From contig JBBQDK010000091.1 in the NCBI GenBank assembly GCA_038319625.1, positions 1-11,706 of the forward strand: a stretch of DNA of 11,706 nt, given 5' to 3'. Of this stretch, positions 5,926 through 11,706 are shown piece after piece. How positions within the stretch are numbered: position 1 is the stretch's first letter; every line of letters begins with the position of its first letter. This DNA is from JBBQDK01 sp038319625. GTDB taxonomy: Bacteria > Pseudomonadota > Gammaproteobacteria > JBBQDK01. The translations under genes were made by a program, and so were the position numbers. The notes beneath the pieces were generated by a model that had not been told where the DNA came from, did no database searches, and saw only the letters and a program-made list of their open reading frames with translations.

Positions 5926-6275
5926 GCTATTTCACGCTCGGCTGGCTGCGGGAAGGCATGATCGTGCTGCGCACGGTAAGCGACCGCAAGGGAAAGGTAC
6001 TGATCAAGGCGGGATCTGCCCTGACGGCACAGGATTTATCGTGGCTTGAGCAGGAAGGCGTGAAAGGCCTGGAGGTGCAGGCCCCCGCGCAGGCGGCGAC
6101 CGCCTTGCCGGAACGCCTGGGCAGCGGACCGGAAACACCGGAACAGTTTGAAGAGCGTTTGCAGCAGCGCTTCCGCCACCTCGACCATGACCACCCGTTG
6201 GTCAAGGAACTGCTGCGTTTGTACCGGATGCGCGAAACCTTGCATCATGTGGAGTCGAATGGTTATGACAGTTAG
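5922..6275 (+). CDS. Small protein resembling the N-terminal domain found before HD-GYP domains
   Basis: A 117-residue protein from the ATG at 5922 (MSYFTLGWLREGMIVLRTVSD). The pattern 'L-x-x-GM-x-L-x-x-x-V-x-D-x-x-G-x-x-L-x-x-AG-x-x-L' followed by a helix and GVKGLEV is what I know from the short domain that precedes HD-GYP phosphodiesterases. Here it stands alone, followed by a charged helical tail. There is no catalytic HD domain. The stop overlaps the start of the HDOD gene by 11 bp, so the two are co-translated and probably act together in signalling. A frame extension to 5808 exists but looks less protein-like. Confidence 0.7.
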   Translation: MSYFTLGWLREGMIVLRTVSDRKGKVLIKAGSALTAQDLSWLEQEGVKGLEVQAPAQAATALPERLGSGPETPEQFEERLQQRFRHLDHDHPLVKELLRLYRMRETLHHVESNGYDS

Positions 6276-7122
6276 TCCGCGCGAACTGATCACCGGCGCT
6301 ATCGATCTGCCTTCGCTGCCGGAAGTGGTGATGCGCGCCATCGAACTGGTAAACGATCCGGAAGCCTCGTCCATCGATATCGGTCGCGTGCTCAGCGAAG
6401 ACTCGGCGCTCACCGCGCGTCTGCTCAAGATCGTCAACAGCCCGTTTTACGGCTTTCCATCGCGCATCGACACGGTGTCGCGCGCCATCACCGTGATCGG
6501 CACCTTGGACCTGCTCGACCTGATCCTCGCCACGTCCGTGGTGAAGATGTTCTCCGGCGTACCCAACGACCTGGTGTCCATGGACGGCTTCTGGAAACAC
6601 AGCCTGTACGGCGGCGTGGTGGCGCGCCTGCTGGCGGCACGCAGCAAGCAGCCCAATGTGGAGCATTTCTTCGTCGCCGGCTTGCTGCACGATCTCGGCT
6701 CACTGGTAATTTACAACAAGCTGCCCGAACTGGCTCGCGAGGCGTTGCTGCGGGTGCGCTACAACGGCATCGTATTGCAGCAGGCGGAGCAGGAATTACT
6801 GGGCTTCGATCATGCCACGGTGGGAGCGGAACTGATGCGGATGTGGAAACTGCCGAACAGCCTGGTGGATGCCATCGAGTTCCATCACAGCCCCAGCCGG
6901 TCGCAAAACTATCCACTGATTACCGCGATCGTGCATGTCGCGGATGTAGTGGCCAGCGCTATTCGCAGCGGCACCGGCGCCAGCGAAGCCGCACCGCCAC
7001 TGGACCCGGCCGCCTGGGACATGATCGGTCTGCCGCCACTGGCCATCGAGGCCCTGCTGTTAGAGGCCGATCAGCAATTCGGCGATGCACAAAGCATAAT
7101 ACTCGGCAGCCACGCCGCGTAA
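6265..7122 (+). CDS. HDOD-domain signalling protein
   Basis: A 285-residue protein from the ATG at 6265 (MTVSPRELITGAIDLPSLPEV). The HDOD signature is clear: LPSLPEVVMRAIELVNDPEAS, then EDSALTARLLKIVNSPFYGF, then a VIGTLDLLDLILA helix. His/Asp residues that bind metal in HD hydrolases are mostly present (KHSLYGG, GLLHDLG, FDHATVG, EFHH), which is fuller than in many HDOD proteins. HDOD proteins usually act as regulatory or scaffold proteins in c-di-GMP, motility or stress signalling; no enzymatic role is proven for the family in general. It overlaps the preceding gene by 11 bp, and hairpins follow its stop. Confidence 0.9.
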   Translation: MTVSPRELITGAIDLPSLPEVVMRAIELVNDPEASSIDIGRVLSEDSALTARLLKIVNSPFYGFPSRIDTVSRAITVIGTLDLLDLILATSVVKMFSGVPNDLVSMDGFWKHSLYGGVVARLLAARSKQPNVEHFFVAGLLHDLGSLVIYNKLPELAREALLRVRYNGIVLQQAEQELLGFDHATVGAELMRMWKLPNSLVDAIEFHHSPSRSQNYPLITAIVHVADVVASAIRSGTGASEAAPPLDPAAWDMIGLPPLAIEALLLEADQQFGDAQSIILGSHAA

Positions 7123-7169
7123 TCCCGACCCGATTACCACCGGCGACATAGCCCCCTGCATTGCGCCGG
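7119..7169. terminator. Two hairpins between convergent HDOD and DUF302 genes
   Basis: GTAATC (7119-7124) pairs with GATTAC (7132-7137), including the HDOD stop codon. CCGGCG (7140-7145) pairs with CGCCGG (7164-7169). The space between the convergent stops is only 49 bp. No clear T-run follows either stem, so terminator strength is uncertain. Confidence 0.4.
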
Positions 7170-7171
7170 AA

Positions 7172-7561
7172 TTATGCTGCCAAGCCGTCGCGTACCCGCA
7201 CCATGCGGGCGCGCACATCCGCACCCAGCGATTCCATCTCCTTGCGTTGCACCAACCCGAGCACGGCTTGGGGATCCATGAAACCGACATTGATCTTGCC
7301 ATCCTCCTGCTCCCGCACCAGCACGTTGCAAGGCAGCAACAATCCGATGTCCGGTTCCATCGTGATGGCTTTATGCGCCAGCGGTGGATTGCAGGCACCA
7401 AGGATGCGATAAGGTCGCATGTCCTCACCGAGCTTGGCCTTGAGCGTGGCCTGAACATCGATGTCGGTGAGCACACCGAAACCTTCTTTCTTTAACTCCT
7501 CGATGACGCGCGTGACCACCGCACCGAACTGGCCCTGCACTATGACGTTAAACCCATACAT
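7172..7561 (-). CDS. DUF302-domain protein
   Basis: A 129-residue soluble protein with an unusually strong ribosome binding site (AGGAGGTG just before the ATG at 7561). The pattern ('F-x-x-V-x-x-x-x-x-x-L-K-x-EGFGVLTDIDVQATLKAKL', then YRILGACNPPLAHKAI, then GLLLPCNVLV) is that of the DUF302 family. The conserved-type cysteines are at residues 57 and 78. The family has no settled biochemical role. There is no signal peptide, so it should be cytoplasmic. It is divergent from the small helical gene at 7725, with a palindrome in the spacer. A TATACT -10-like element lies upstream on the minus strand at 7603-7598. Confidence 0.9.
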   Translation of the reverse strand: MYGFNVIVQGQFGAVVTRVIEELKKEGFGVLTDIDVQATLKAKLGEDMRPYRILGACNPPLAHKAITMEPDIGLLLPCNVLVREQEDGKINVGFMDPQAVLGLVQRKEMESLGADVRARMVRVRDGLAA

Positions 7562-7628
7562 GTCACACCTCCTGAAAAACGAAACTTCTCACACCCAAGT
7601 ATAACCTTTCGACAGGCCTTCCGAATGA

Positions 7629-7644
7629 ACCACACAAGTGTGGT
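7629..7644. promoter_or_regulatory. Perfect palindrome in the divergent DUF302 / small-protein spacer
   Basis: ACCACACAAGTGTGGT has 7-bp perfect arms around AA. It lies 68 bp upstream of the DUF302 start and 81 bp upstream of the small-protein start. It sits just upstream of a TATACT -10-like element for DUF302 and could be a shared operator for the divergent pair. Confidence 0.45.
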
Positions 7645-7724
7645 GCGGATTGCTGCGCTCAGCCGCCAAGTAAACAGTGGTTTCCTTTACTTCCGCAGGG
7701 TAGTCGTCTAAGGTGACGCCCACT

Positions 7725-7979
7725 ATGGACGCCAAGCTTGCAAAAGAAGTTGAACGGCTCGCCGCTGACGCCGTAGAGCTCGGTGATGAGATTGAATTGG
7801 CATCGGAAGACGACGCCACGCCGGAAGTGATCGAACAGGCCCGACGCATGATGGCCGACTTCCTCGACCAGTACAACAACCTGCTCGACAAGCTGGAGTC
7901 CGACGACAAAGCCAAGGTACAGCGCAGCATCGGCAACAAGGTCGAGCGTTTCAACAACAGCCTCGGCAAACTGCGCTAG
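7725..7979 (+). CDS. Small helical acidic protein, unknown function
   Basis: An 84-residue protein from the ATG at 7725, with AAGGTGA about 9 nt upstream; a GTG at 7713 is the alternative start but lacks a site. The sequence (MDAKLAKEVERLAADAVELG onward) is strongly helical and acidic, with heptad-like hydrophobic spacing. It ends in a basic amphipathic stretch (KVERFNNSLGKLR) and has no Cys. A coiled-coil or helical-hairpin fold is likely. I do not recognise a family. Its stop codon TAG lies within the CTAG that begins repeat copy B. Confidence 0.7.
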   Translation: MDAKLAKEVERLAADAVELGDEIELASEDDATPEVIEQARRMMADFLDQYNNLLDKLESDDKAKVQRSIGNKVERFNNSLGKLR

Positions 7980-8218
7980 TGGTGTGCTTCATTCTGTTTG
8001 GAACTTATGCCGCATGCTCGCTAAGCACTGAGGTTTGGATGAACGTCCCTCTCCCTCCGGGAGAAGGACAAGATGAGATGAGGGGATCATATACTCCCTC
8101 ACCCCAACCCTCTCCCGGAGGGAGAGGGAGATACCGCCACAGGGATGCTTCATGATCTGGTACATGGCGATTCTCGGTACTTGAATTTAATTCCAAGAAT
8201 TACGGAGCACATCACTAG
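7976..8218. repeat. Dispersed terminal-inverted-repeat (MITE-like) element, copy B
   Basis: About 243 bp, sharing both arms with copy A at 429-612. The termini are inverted repeats: CTAGTGgTGTGCT at the left, and CTAGTGaTGTGCT as the reverse complement of the right end. CTAG occurs at both ends. Compared with copy A it carries an extra centre of about 60 bp (8047-8128) made of an inverted REP-like pair. It fills the space between two convergent genes, starting inside the stop codon of the small helical gene and ending 25 bp before the Nudix stop, so it may act as a bidirectional terminator or mRNA-stabilising hairpin. Confidence 0.82.
8047..8128. repeat. Inverted REP-like pair nested in repeat copy B
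   Basis: The right half contains a perfect hairpin, CCCTCTCCC (8108-8116) and GGGAGAGGG (8120-8128) around GGA. The left half (8047-8067) is its inverted copy with one mismatch in 21. The flanking GATGAGGGG and CCCTCACCCC are also inverted. CCCTCTCCC/GGGAGAGGG units followed by GGGGTGAGGG are a widespread extragenic repeat in gammaproteobacteria. Copy A retains only a short remnant at the same place. Confidence 0.75.
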
Positions 8219-8242
8219 TTCTCTCCGGCGAAACCGTGCCAC

Positions 8243-8806
8243 TCAATACCGACGTACCTCGATTCCGTTTTCCGCATCACGGATGATGTCACCCATACGC
8301 AGCGGATAACTGCCGCACCGCCGATCCTCGAAAAACAGTTCCAGCGTCTCGCGAATCACCGGGAAGGCCAACTCCCCCCAGGGTACCTGCGATTCCTCGC
8401 AGAGGCGCACTTCCAGGCTTTCCGCGCCGGCGCTGGCCCGGCCATCCAGCAACTGACCGCGGAACAGCATGTACACCTGATTGATGTGCGGCAGATTGAA
8501 CACACCGTACAACACCAGCTCCTTGACCACGGCATTGGCCTCTTCCAGCGTCTCGCGCGCGGCGGCCGCGGGCGTGGTTTCGCCATTCTCCATAAAACCG
8601 GCCGGCAGCGTCCACAGGCCGTAACGTGGCTCGATGGCGCGTCGGCACAGCAGGACCTTACCCTGCCACTCGGGAATGCAGCCCGCGACGATCTTGGGAT
8701 TCTGGTAATGGATGGTGCCGCAGGCCGGACACACGTAGCGTGGCAGGTTATCGCCCTCAGGAATGCTCACGTGCACGGGCGCGCCGCACTGACTGCAAAA
8801 ATTCAT
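8243..8806 (-). CDS. Nudix hydrolase with N-terminal zinc ribbon
   Basis: A 187-residue protein. It has a zinc ribbon CSQCG (Cys4, Cys7) and CPACG (Cys26, Cys29), then a Nudix fold with the box G-x5-E-x7-RE-x2-EE at residues 70-89 (GFMENGETTPAAAARETLEE). The usual G after EE is replaced (ANA), which is common in this subfamily. It cleaves nucleoside diphosphates linked to another moiety. NudC-type (NADH, capped RNA) or ADP-ribose activity is possible, but the substrate cannot be read from sequence. The protein is shorter than NudC and lacks its long N-terminal domain. The ribosome binding site is weak. The gene is convergent with the small helical gene across repeat copy B. Confidence 0.9.
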   Translation of the reverse strand: MNFCSQCGAPVHVSIPEGDNLPRYVCPACGTIHYQNPKIVAGCIPEWQGKVLLCRRAIEPRYGLWTLPAGFMENGETTPAAAARETLEEANAVVKELVLYGVFNLPHINQVYMLFRGQLLDGRASAGAESLEVRLCEESQVPWGELAFPVIRETLELFFEDRRCGSYPLRMGDIIRDAENGIEVRRY

Positions 8807-8988
8807 GATGTTCTACCGGAATTGATAGGCTTGATAGCTGCGAACATAACAGAAATCAGCCAGCCTCTGGAAGACAGGTGCAAGCCGAGCAGCGAGCGGG
8901 CCAGCAGCGACTATACTTGATCGAATCCCGAACCGGTTGACACCGCCAAGCTCCGATGTCCCGCCCCCCTGGCGGATCGACGGCGGCA
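8807..8988. other. Spacer between trxC and the Nudix gene
   Basis: 182 bp with no credible gene. Immediately after the trxC stop (minus strand) the sequence CCGCC-agggg-GGCGG (8968-8982 region) can form a GC-rich hairpin without a T-run. Nothing else convincing is seen. Confidence 0.4.
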
Positions 8989-9426
8989 CTAGCCTGAATG
9001 CGCGCGCACCCACTGTGTCAGTCGCGCCAGATCCAGCGCACCGGACTGACGCGCCACTTCGCGCCCGCCCCTGAACAGCGCTAACGTAGGTATGCTGCGG
9101 ATCGCAAAGCGATCGGCTAGCGCCGGCTGGTCTTCGGTATTCACCTTGGCGAAGCGCACCCCCGGCTCCAGATTCGCAGCAGCCTGAGCGAACACCGGTG
9201 CCATCATGCGACAGGGACCGCACCACGGCGCCCAGAAATCCACCACCAGCGGGATATCGCTACGGTCGAGATGTGGCCTGATCGTCGCGGTGGTCAGTTC
9301 GACGGGTTTGGCCGTAAACAGGGCTTGATGACATTTGCCGCACTGCCCGCCTTCGCCGAGCCGGGTGGTGGGCAGGCGATTGACGGCATTGCAGTGTGGA
9401 CAGACGACTTGCAGGCTTGCGGACAT
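8989..9426 (-). CDS. trxC: Thioredoxin 2 with zinc-ribbon N-terminus
   Basis: A 145-residue protein from the ATG at 9426 (MSASLQVVCPHCNAVNRLP); a GTG two codons earlier (9432) is possible. It has an N-terminal zinc ribbon with CPHC (Cys9, Cys12) and CGKC (Cys29, Cys32), then the thioredoxin fold with the active site WCGPC (residues 68-72) and the cis-proline loop RSIPTLALF. This matches TrxC of E. coli in architecture and length (139 residues there). It is a cytoplasmic protein-disulfide reductase often induced by oxidative stress. It is transcribed toward the Nudix gene 182 bp away, so a shared transcript is possible. Confidence 0.95.
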   Translation of the reverse strand: MSASLQVVCPHCNAVNRLPTTRLGEGGQCGKCHQALFTAKPVELTTATIRPHLDRSDIPLVVDFWAPWCGPCRMMAPVFAQAAANLEPGVRFAKVNTEDQPALADRFAIRSIPTLALFRGGREVARQSGALDLARLTQWVRAHSG

Positions 9427-9515
9427 GGGCACGCTCAGGGTATGTGTCTGCTTCCGATATGGTGTCGCACACCGCCCGGTTCAAGGTCCGCGCGGCCGGG
9501 GCGAGCCGGACTTTT

Positions 9516-9544
9516 TTCAAAATATGCCGTCGATGTGGTTAAAT
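9516..9544 (+). promoter_or_regulatory. Candidate sigma-70 promoter for the gene at 9584
   Basis: TTCAAA (9516-9521), a 17-bp spacer and TTAAAT (9539-9544), in an AT-rich patch just upstream of the unknown gene. Both hexamers match 4 of 6 consensus bases. Confidence 0.35.
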
Positions 9545-9583
9545 CGTCGGATGCGACTTCGCCCAACGACGGGATCAAACTCA

Positions 9584-9979
9584 ATGAGCAGCATACTGGC
9601 CGTGATCTTGAACGGAACCCTACAACTTGAATATCACCGCGACAAACCCCTGCCGGACTCACAGCGGCAGTATCTCGATCGCATGGACCAATTTATGGAC
9701 GATGGCATCGCACTGGGGGGTACGCATATCGCGGCGCCTGATCAGTTGCAACGCGCGCAGTTCGTCGCCAGCAGCCTGATCCAGTCGCTGCATGACGACG
9801 ACGAATCCCTGGCCGCCGCGAGCTGCGCCTATCTCGCCGTGCGTATCCCCGAGTTGCGCCAGGTCAAGGCCACCGAGGTAAACGAGCAGCGCAACATCGA
9901 TCTGGTGTTCGACAAGTCTTATGTGCCCGAGCAGACTATCAAGTTCGTCAAGCCGGGAAGCTTGAAGAACAAGCACTGA
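9584..9979 (+). CDS. Conserved-looking cytoplasmic protein, unknown function
   Basis: A 131-residue protein from the ATG at 9584 (MSSILAVILNGTLQLEYHRD). The frame stays open upstream to 9335, but that part runs antisense to trxC and does not look like protein. The N-terminus alternates short strands (ILAVILNG, LQLEYHR), followed by helices (LPDSQRQYLDRMDQFMDDGI, QFVASSLIQSLH, SLAAASCAYLAVRIPEL) and a basic tail (KFVKPGSLKNKH). There is no signal peptide, membrane helix or known motif. I do not recognise a named family. It lies 70 bp upstream of efpL/yeiP in the same direction. GGGA about 10 nt before the ATG is a weak ribosome binding site. Confidence 0.75.
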   Translation: MSSILAVILNGTLQLEYHRDKPLPDSQRQYLDRMDQFMDDGIALGGTHIAAPDQLQRAQFVASSLIQSLHDDDESLAAASCAYLAVRIPELRQVKATEVNEQRNIDLVFDKSYVPEQTIKFVKPGSLKNKH

Positions 9980-9992
9980 CTTGCGCTAGAAT
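9962..9992 (+). promoter_or_regulatory. Candidate promoter of efpL/yeiP
   Basis: TTGAAG (9962-9967) and TAGAAT (9987-9992) with a 19-bp spacer, at the end of the preceding gene and 58 bp before the efpL start. The -10 is good; the spacing is long. Confidence 0.3.
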
Positions 9993-10049
9993 GTCGCTCC
10001 GATCCGTGGCGAATGCCGCGGAATTCTCTCTCGAACCCGGTAGTCAGCC

Positions 10050-10613
10050 ATGAAAGCCTGCGATTTGAAAAAAGGCGCCGTCGTGTCCATCGACGGCAGC
10101 ACCTACGTTGCCAAGGACATCCAGGTAAAATCGCCGTCCTCGCGCAGTGGCAACACCTTGTACAAGGCGACCTTCCGCAATGTCGTCACCAAGCAGAAGT
10201 TCGAGCATACCTACAAGGGTGAAGACATGCTGCAGGAAGTCGATTTCGCGCGTCGTCCGGTCCAGATGCTCTTCAAGGAGACCGCGGCGGCGACCTTCAT
10301 GGACCTGGAAAGCTACGAGCAATACACGTTGGACAGCGAGGCTCTGGAGAGTGAATTGCCTTACCTGATCGACGGCCTGCAGGGCCTGTATGTCCTGATC
10401 GCCGACGATGCCGTGCTCGGTATCGAACTGCCCGCCAGCGTGGAAATGGATATCATGGAGTGCGCGCCCAGCATCAAGGGTGCCAGCGCCACCTCGCGCA
10501 GTAAACCGGCCACGCTGCCCACCGGGCTGATCATCAACGTGCCCGAGTATCTGACACAGGGCGAACGCATCAAGATCAACACCGCAACCGGAGAATTCAT
10601 TTCACGCGCCTGA
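10050..10613 (+). CDS. efpL: Elongation factor P-like protein EfpL (YeiP)
   Basis: A 187-residue protein that aligns from end to end with E. coli YeiP as I remember it: a KOW-like N-terminal domain (MKACDLKKGAVVSIDGSTYV), two OB domains, and the conserved C-terminal stretches ECAPSIKGASATSRSKPAT and GLIINVPEYL. The loop tip, SPSSRSGNTLYK, has Arg at position 32, as in YeiP (Arg33), not the modified Lys of canonical EF-P. That identifies EfpL rather than Efp. EfpL binds the ribosome near the peptidyl-transferase centre and relieves stalling at Pro-rich and some other sequences. The ribosome binding site is weak. The cupin gene follows 53 bp downstream and is probably in the same transcript. 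Confidence 0.93.
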   Translation: MKACDLKKGAVVSIDGSTYVAKDIQVKSPSSRSGNTLYKATFRNVVTKQKFEHTYKGEDMLQEVDFARRPVQMLFKETAAATFMDLESYEQYTLDSEALESELPYLIDGLQGLYVLIADDAVLGIELPASVEMDIMECAPSIKGASATSRSKPATLPTGLIINVPEYLTQGERIKINTATGEFISRA

Positions 10614-10666
10614 TGCCGCCTATCGACACTGTGCTCAATAAACCCCGTCATATCACCGGAGCCTCC

Positions 10667-10942
10667 ATGGAACAGATAACTATCGAACACAATCCCTCCC
10701 CAATGAAACTCGACGCCATGGGCGTTTACGACTGGCCGATTTGGGACAAAGAGGCCTCGACCTTTCCCTGGACCTATGAGACCCGCGAGATCTGCTACAT
10801 CCTCAAGGGCGAAGCCATCGTTACGCCTGAGGGCGGCTCACCCGTGACCATCAAGCGCCACGACCTGGTGAATTTTTCCGTCGGTCTGAAATGCACCTGG
10901 GAAATCATCAAGCCTATCAAGAAGCATTACAGCCACGACTGA
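10667..10942 (+). CDS. Small cupin-domain protein (DUF861/EutQ-like cupin)
   Basis: A 91-residue protein from the ATG at 10667, with GGAG 5-6 nt upstream. A single cupin barrel is seen: WDKEASTFPWTYETREICYI, then LKGEAIVTPEGG, then the second motif around HDLVNFSVGLKCTWEI. The usual metal-binding His cluster of motif 1 is largely absent (Glu and Tyr remain), as in many DUF861 cupins, so metal binding and enzymatic activity are uncertain. It is probably co-transcribed with efpL. The function is unknown. Confidence 0.85.
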   Translation: MEQITIEHNPSPMKLDAMGVYDWPIWDKEASTFPWTYETREICYILKGEAIVTPEGGSPVTIKRHDLVNFSVGLKCTWEIIKPIKKHYSHD

Positions 10943-11201
10943 CAGATAGCCCGGATTGAACGGAACCGGGTAGTATCTATAAGGCATCGCCGCGAGCACG
11001 GCAGTAAGTTTGAGCGGAGGCAGCAAGCTCACCTCTGAAACCGGCTAGCTGTTCGGTCTCAACAACGCCACCCTGGACGGCAGCATCAAATAGCTGCTTG
11101 ACTATGAATCCCTGTTTAAGTCTTCCCCGCAGCAACGGTACAATCCGGTCAAATCCTCGTAGTATCATCAGGTACACCCTGCCCATCGAGACTCTGCCAC
11201 C
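10943..11201. other. Spacer with no clear gene
   Basis: 259 bp between the cupin gene and the next plus-strand gene. CCCGG (10950-10954) and CCGGG (10966-10970) make a short hairpin just after the cupin stop, a possible weak terminator. A minus-strand frame across 10977-11222 reads like a protein fragment (RLKQGFIVKQLFDAAVQGG) and may be a relic, but it lacks a ribosome binding site and overlaps the next gene's start. Confidence 0.4.
11116..11144 (+). promoter_or_regulatory. Candidate sigma-70 promoter of the gene at 11202
   Basis: TTAAGT (11116-11121), a 17-bp spacer and TACAAT (11139-11144). The -10 is good and the -35 weak; the predicted leader is about 50 nt. Confidence 0.35.
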
Positions 11202-11522
11202 ATGCGACTGCCCGGCATTCAACGCGTCTTGATCGGCAAGCTCATCGGTCTGATCGAGGAACTATACGCCGAAAGCGTGGGCTTCCTCGACAAACCGGAG
11301 GAGGCACAACTCTGGTACAACCGCGGCTACGCCAATGGCATCATCGCCAGCCTGGACGCACTGGGCTATGGTGAACTGCTCGATGACGCCATCACCCGCG
11401 ACCCTGACGACACCATCTCCGGCTTCGAGACCTTCGAGTGGGGCCAAGCCTACCGCCACGGCCGGGAGACCGGCGACCGCGAGACCCACGAAGTCATCGG
11501 CCCCGCCCCGGGACACGGCTGA
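11202..11522 (+). CDS. Unknown small protein
   Basis: A 106-residue protein from the ATG at 11202. The N-terminal helix is amphipathic (LPGIQRVLIGKLIGLIEELY). The rest is acidic, with two similar aromatic-Gly patches: LWYNRGYANGI near residue 42 and EWGQAYRHGRE near residue 79. There is no signal peptide or Cys. No family is recognised. Codon usage looks like that of the neighbours, and the ribosome binding site is weak (GAGA). It ends 72 bp before the DAHP synthase start. Confidence 0.65.
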   Translation: MRLPGIQRVLIGKLIGLIEELYAESVGFLDKPEEAQLWYNRGYANGIIASLDALGYGELLDDAITRDPDDTISGFETFEWGQAYRHGRETGDRETHEVIGPAPGHG

Positions 11523-11594
11523 CCCCGTCCAGGGCGAACCCGCCCGCGCCTATGTTAAGATGGGACCGCATCGACATCGCGCAAACAGAATCCC

Positions 11595-11706
11595 ATGCCC
11601 AACAGCAAACCCATCACAGCAAAAGCCACGCTCGCGCCTGAAGATGCGGTCAACAACATCAATGTCATCTCCCAGGACCTGTTGCCGACGCCGGAAGAAG
11701 TGAAGC
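11595..11706 (+). CDS. DAHP synthase (AroF/G/H type I), N-terminal fragment
   Basis: The ATG at 11595 opens a frame that runs off the right edge (about 37 codons seen). After a variable start (MPNSKPITAKATLAPEDA) it reads VNNINVISQDLLPTPEEVK. This closely parallels the AroF N-terminus of E. coli (LNNVHITDEQVLMTPEQLK), the part that carries regulatory contacts in 3-deoxy-7-phosphoheptulonate synthase. This enzyme condenses PEP and erythrose-4-phosphate as the first step of aromatic amino-acid synthesis. Identification rests on a short segment only. The feedback type (Phe, Tyr or Trp) cannot be told. Confidence 0.7.
   Translation, partial: MPNSKPITAKATLAPEDAVNNINVISQDLLPTPEEVK

Noticed and set aside
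8813..9226. 137-codon minus-strand frame overlapping trxC
   Set aside because: Out of frame with trxC, Arg/Gly-rich, and trxC is unambiguous.
1..11706. tRNA, rRNA, CRISPR array, transposase or phage genes
   Set aside because: None seen. No cloverleaf, no regularly spaced repeats and no transposase or integrase motifs on either strand.

Overview
The window looks like a piece of a GC-rich gammaproteobacterial chromosome, probably a facultatively anaerobic or respiratory-versatile organism. Pointers are the EF-P-like protein EfpL/YeiP, a zinc-ribbon thioredoxin 2, a perfect FNR/Anr box, sigma-54 regulation, an OprC/NosA-type outer-membrane copper receptor and an AroF-like DAHP synthase start. 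I cannot name a species.

Layout. (1) 2-304: the 3' end of a TauE/SafE-like (COG2836-type) membrane protein, followed by a perfect FNR box and copy A of a dispersed terminal-inverted-repeat element. (2) 629-1588: a sigma-54 activator with no sensory domain. It is convergent with a three-gene minus-strand cluster: tonB (5717-4995), a beta-barrel protein with a CxxxxC start (4896-3949) and a TonB-dependent receptor (3721-1643). The receptor carries the CxxxM and HxM copper-binding signature of OprC. (3) 5863-7122: a possible 20-residue leader peptide, a small HD-GYP-associated N-terminal-type protein and an HDOD protein, all overlapping. (4) 7172-8243: a divergent pair (DUF302 protein and a small helical protein), then copy B of the dispersed element, which contains an inverted REP-like pair. 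(5) 8243-11522: housekeeping or unknown genes (Nudix hydrolase, trxC, two unknown proteins, efpL/yeiP, small cupin). (6) 11595 to the end: the start of a DAHP synthase gene.

The most interesting part is region 2. Both tonB and the copper receptor are preceded by a near-consensus -24/-12 sigma-54 promoter with the exact 12-nt GG-to-GC spacing. Both also have a CACA-(N5/N6)-TGTG dyad centred about 97 bp upstream of the -12 element, where an enhancer site for a sigma-54 activator is expected. With the receiver-less activator at the end of the same cluster, this suggests a self-contained sigma-54-controlled copper-uptake system: TonB energises the receptor, the receptor imports copper, and the barrel protein has an unknown metal-related job. 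It also lies next to a COG2836 gene, a family often found beside cbb3-oxidase copper-assembly genes. The promoter, operator and functional links are inferences from sequence and need experiments.
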